Below the pieces are notes generated by a model. That model made no database searches and was not told the origin of the DNA. It saw nothing but the letters and a program-made list of their open reading frames with translations. The position numbers and the translations under genes were made by a program. 64,000 nucleotides of DNA from Unio delphinus (Eukaryota > Mollusca > Bivalvia > Unionida > Unionidae). Where the stretch lies: contig JAQISU010000094.1 in assembly GCA_029339505.1 (NCBI GenBank), positions 9,443,501 to 9,507,500 of the forward strand. Reading direction: 5' to 3'. Below, piece after piece: positions 61,943 to 64,000 of this stretch (positions within the stretch are counted from its first letter, which is position 1; each line of letters opens with the position of its first letter).

Positions 61943-62432
61943 TTAATTACCAGCACCCAACATCAATTTACTTTTCAATTTTTCTTTGAAGGATTTATCA
62001 GTGATAGAATTCAACGCATGAATCAATTTTATATCTGCGATATGTCTGTTTTGCAGATTACTGCTTTTATAAGCAACATCATGAGCATGACACGCCTTAT
62101 CATTGGCGTTTATGGGTTTTCACCGGTTGGGGTTGGTTGTGAGTCTGATGTCAAGTCTTGTCCCGGGTCCACAATAACTATACCCTGGAAGGTGTTATTC
62201 TCCTGGATATTTTGCCCATGGTGTTCCTGGTAATTTTACTAACTTGGCTGCAATATCACCTCCTCGTTTTTTTTATAAACAACATCTACAGATTTCATAG
62301 AACCAAATCTAAATTTTTTGTACCACATTGTACACACTTACCAGCAAGTACTGATCTGTTATTTTTAGTTGTAATCGTCCTCAAGTCGTTTGTGCTAGTA
62401 CGCTTCTTACATTTCACGCAATATAGATCCAT
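61943..62432 (-). pseudogene. Zinc-ribbon/PLA2-like protein, outer copy
   Basis: Starts at 62432, 17 bp from the ATPase start. The zinc-ribbon cysteines are spread over two frames. The PLA2 calcium loop YCGPGT is intact at about 62165-62185 and the His-Asp motif (ACHAHDVAY) at about 62070-62100, but frameshifts separate them and a short deletion and rearrangement affect the linker near 62250-62300. Confidence 0.7.
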
Positions 62433-62449
62433 AATTTATTTATAATAAC

Positions 62450-63092
62450 ATGAATGTAACTGATTTTTCGGCGACAAAAAAAACGAGAACCAATTAAGCA
62501 TCATGTAGCGCTACCAGATTCTATTCGCATGATTATAATCGGACCGTCTGGAAGTGGCAAGACACAACTGCTACATAATTTGATAACGAGATCGATGAAA
62601 TGGAACAAGTTGTATTTAGTAGCTTCGAGTGTAGACGATCAGCGATTTTACGAGGTGTTAAAGGACTTTAACGAGAAAATAAAATCGTAAATTGATGAAG
62701 ATATTATTGTGTTTATAACCGATATGGATGAAGCACCGAGTATTGATGATATTGATGGAAGTATTAACAATTTGGTTGTATATGATGATGTCATGTAAGA
62801 CAATCAAAAGAATCGCGCTAGGATATTTTCCAGCGGTAGGCATAAAAATACCGATGTGATATATGTCACTTAACGATACACTCAAATACCAAAAGTGATC
62901 AGAGATAACTGTAATATTTTTGCTGTATTCATCGGAGTTGACACACATACGCTACAAAATATTTGGCAAATTTGGTGCAGCGGTGATATGGATAATCTCT
63001 TTATAAATTTCTTTAGTCACGCTCAGTCAATTCCACATGTGCATGATTCTAGATCAACATATCGTGTCGGACTTGATAAAATATTCGGTTGA
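62450..63092 (+). pseudogene. Packaging ATPase, outer copy
   Basis: Walker A GPSGSGKT and Walker B NLVVYDD are preserved, but a poly-A frameshift after the start (about 62475), a TAA near 62687, a TAA after DDVM (about 62797) and a TAA at the sensor Gln position (about 62871) break it. The open end 62895-63092 matches the inner C-terminus up to YRVGLDKIFG. Confidence 0.8.
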
Positions 63093-63245
63093 AATCCTTC
63101 AAGGATTTTTAACCCTATAGCAGCAAAGGGAGTGCGACAACGACCTTGCGTCCACAAAAGAAACTTTTTTAACGATTATGGAGGAAGCCTTGGTTTGCCA
63201 AATGGACGCTTCTAAAAAGTTGTCCGATTCGCCCTTCCTGCTACT
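63090..63245. repeat. Outer Polinton right terminal inverted repeat
   Basis: Reverse complement of 36901-37059 with about 6 percent differences by eye; ends CCCTTCCTGCTACT. Confidence 0.9.
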
Positions 63246-63251
63246 CCTCAA
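63246..63251. repeat. Target-site duplication of outer Polinton, right
   Basis: CCTCAA, identical to 36895-36900. Confidence 0.85.
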
Positions 63252-64000
63252 GGAAGTGGACGACACCAGGAAGACGGCGATCGTCGTTAGAGAACTCTAA
63301 CAACTTTACCTACATGTTTTTCGCAACCATCTCTCCCTTGATATTGAGCTGGACAGAAGCCATGGAAAGCCAAACGTCATCGTGGTACGACTAACAAAGA
63401 AGGTGTGGGAAAACAACGCGCTGGCGGAGCACACCAAGGTCCAGGTTTATCAGGCCTGCGTTCGCACCACCCTTCTATATGGATGTGAGACCTGGAGTAG
63501 CTATATGAGGCAAGAGCGCCGGCTTAACTCATTCCATTTACAGTGCCTGAAACGCATCCTGAATATTAGCTGGCAAGACCGTGTCCCATACAGCAAATAC
63601 CCCCAGCATGTACTCCCTGCTGAGGAAATGCCGCCTTCGATGGCTGGGACACTTCCGACGCATCGAAGATGGGAGGCTGCCAAAGGACATCCTATATGGA
63701 CAGCTGGCCACTTGTACGAGAAGAATCGGTGGCCCCTCCGTCCGTTTCAAGATTGTGTGCAAGAGGGACATAAAGGCATGCAAAATTTTACCCGATGGCT
63801 GGGAAGTGCTGTCCGAGGACCGAGACACCTGGAGACTAACGGTAAGCAAGGACATATCTGTCGCTGATCCGAGGAGAGGAGAGAGAAAGAAGAAAAAAAG
63901 CAGCCACAGGAACTCAGACTTCCCAGTATATCTGCACCAACTGCAATAGGGAGTCACACGTATAGGCCTGCACAGCTACAGCAGACGATGCCAACACCCC
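63246..64000 (+). mobile_element. LINE 3' fragment (endonuclease start joined to reverse-transcriptase tail)
   Basis: After a few endonuclease-domain codons (DDTRKTAIVVREL) the element jumps by internal deletion to the end of the RT protein. Frame 63382-63600 reads KVWENNALAEHTKVQVYQAC, LLYGCETWSSYMRQERRLNS and CLKRILNISWQDRVP. It continues in another frame from 63581 with PSMYSLLRKCRLRWLGHFRR and GPSVRFKIVCKRDIKA. The extreme end (ICTNCNRES, then HSYSRRC) is the small C-terminal zinc finger. These phrases are typical of LINEs labelled endonuclease-reverse transcriptase in molluscs and fishes. Non-functional; it continues past the window. Confidence 0.8.

Larger units (their letters stand above)
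36901..63245. mobile_element. Outer Polinton/Maverick (adintovirus-like), interrupted
   Basis: The element carries terminal inverted repeats of about 156 bp, 6-bp target duplications, and remnants of penton-like, membrane, major capsid, core-like, scaffold-like, zinc-finger, polymerase-helicase-HNH, integrase, PLA2-like and ATPase genes. It is split in the polymerase gene by a second Polinton (43414-58977/79). Without the insertion it spans about 10.8 kb, shorter than the inner copy because of internal deletions: one of about 2.8 kb removed the capsid C-terminus, pX-like, protease and fibre-like genes. Every gene is damaged. The termini share GAATCGGACAACTTTT with the inner element, so they are related subfamilies. 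Confidence 0.9.

Noticed and set aside
63538..63957. 139-codon minus-strand frame at the window end
   Set aside because: Antisense shadow of the LINE reverse-transcriptase tail.

Overview
This is a window of AT-rich animal nuclear DNA. Long (TA)n, (GA)n, (AAT)n and (GATA)n microsatellites, several minisatellites, remnants of a Ty3/Gypsy element and a LINE, and a single-exon IL-17-like cytokine gene suggest a lophotrochozoan, most likely a mollusc. The species assignment is inference.

From 1 to about 36.4 kb the sequence is almost gene-free. It holds a 95-bp satellite (1453-2320), a 25-bp tandem repeat (16176-16345), a 1.5-kb minisatellite (about 17040-18535), a tRNA-derived SINE head (about 18890), many microsatellites, a decayed Gypsy element on the minus strand (about 26.9-28.6 kb) and the IL-17-like gene (32624-33211, minus strand).

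From 36.9 to 63.25 kb there are two nested Polinton/Maverick (adintovirus-like) elements. The outer one (36901-63245) interrupts a LINE, has terminal inverted repeats of about 156 bp and is flanked by a perfect 6-bp duplication CCTCAA. The inner one (43414-58977/79, about 15.6 kb, 284-bp terminal repeats) sits inside the outer element's DNA polymerase gene, flanked by an imperfect AACACT duplication. The outer element's halves (36.9-43.4 and 59.0-63.2 kb) together make one older, partly deleted copy of the same gene plan.

The inner element's layout is as follows. A leftward virion block (44-50.4 kb) holds a penton-like protein, a membrane protein, a fibre-like protein, an adenain-type protease, a pX-like protein, a double-jelly-roll major capsid protein, a small core-like protein and a helical scaffold-like protein. 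Next comes a 1.6-kb array of hairpins and short repeats, then a leftward NUMOD/HNH endonuclease and a zinc-finger protein. A rightward family-B polymerase fused to an SF1 helicase follows; the outer copy also carries an HNH tail. Then come a leftward integrase and a leftward zinc-ribbon/phospholipase A2 protein, and a rightward packaging ATPase whose last codons lie in the right terminal repeat. Integrase and polymerase would insert and copy the element, and ATPase, protease and capsid proteins would package it.

Both copies are broken by stops and frameshifts and look like genomic fossils. The most unusual items are the eight hairpins with covarying stems and TATA-like loops in the inner element, the polymerase-helicase(-HNH) chain, and the nesting itself.
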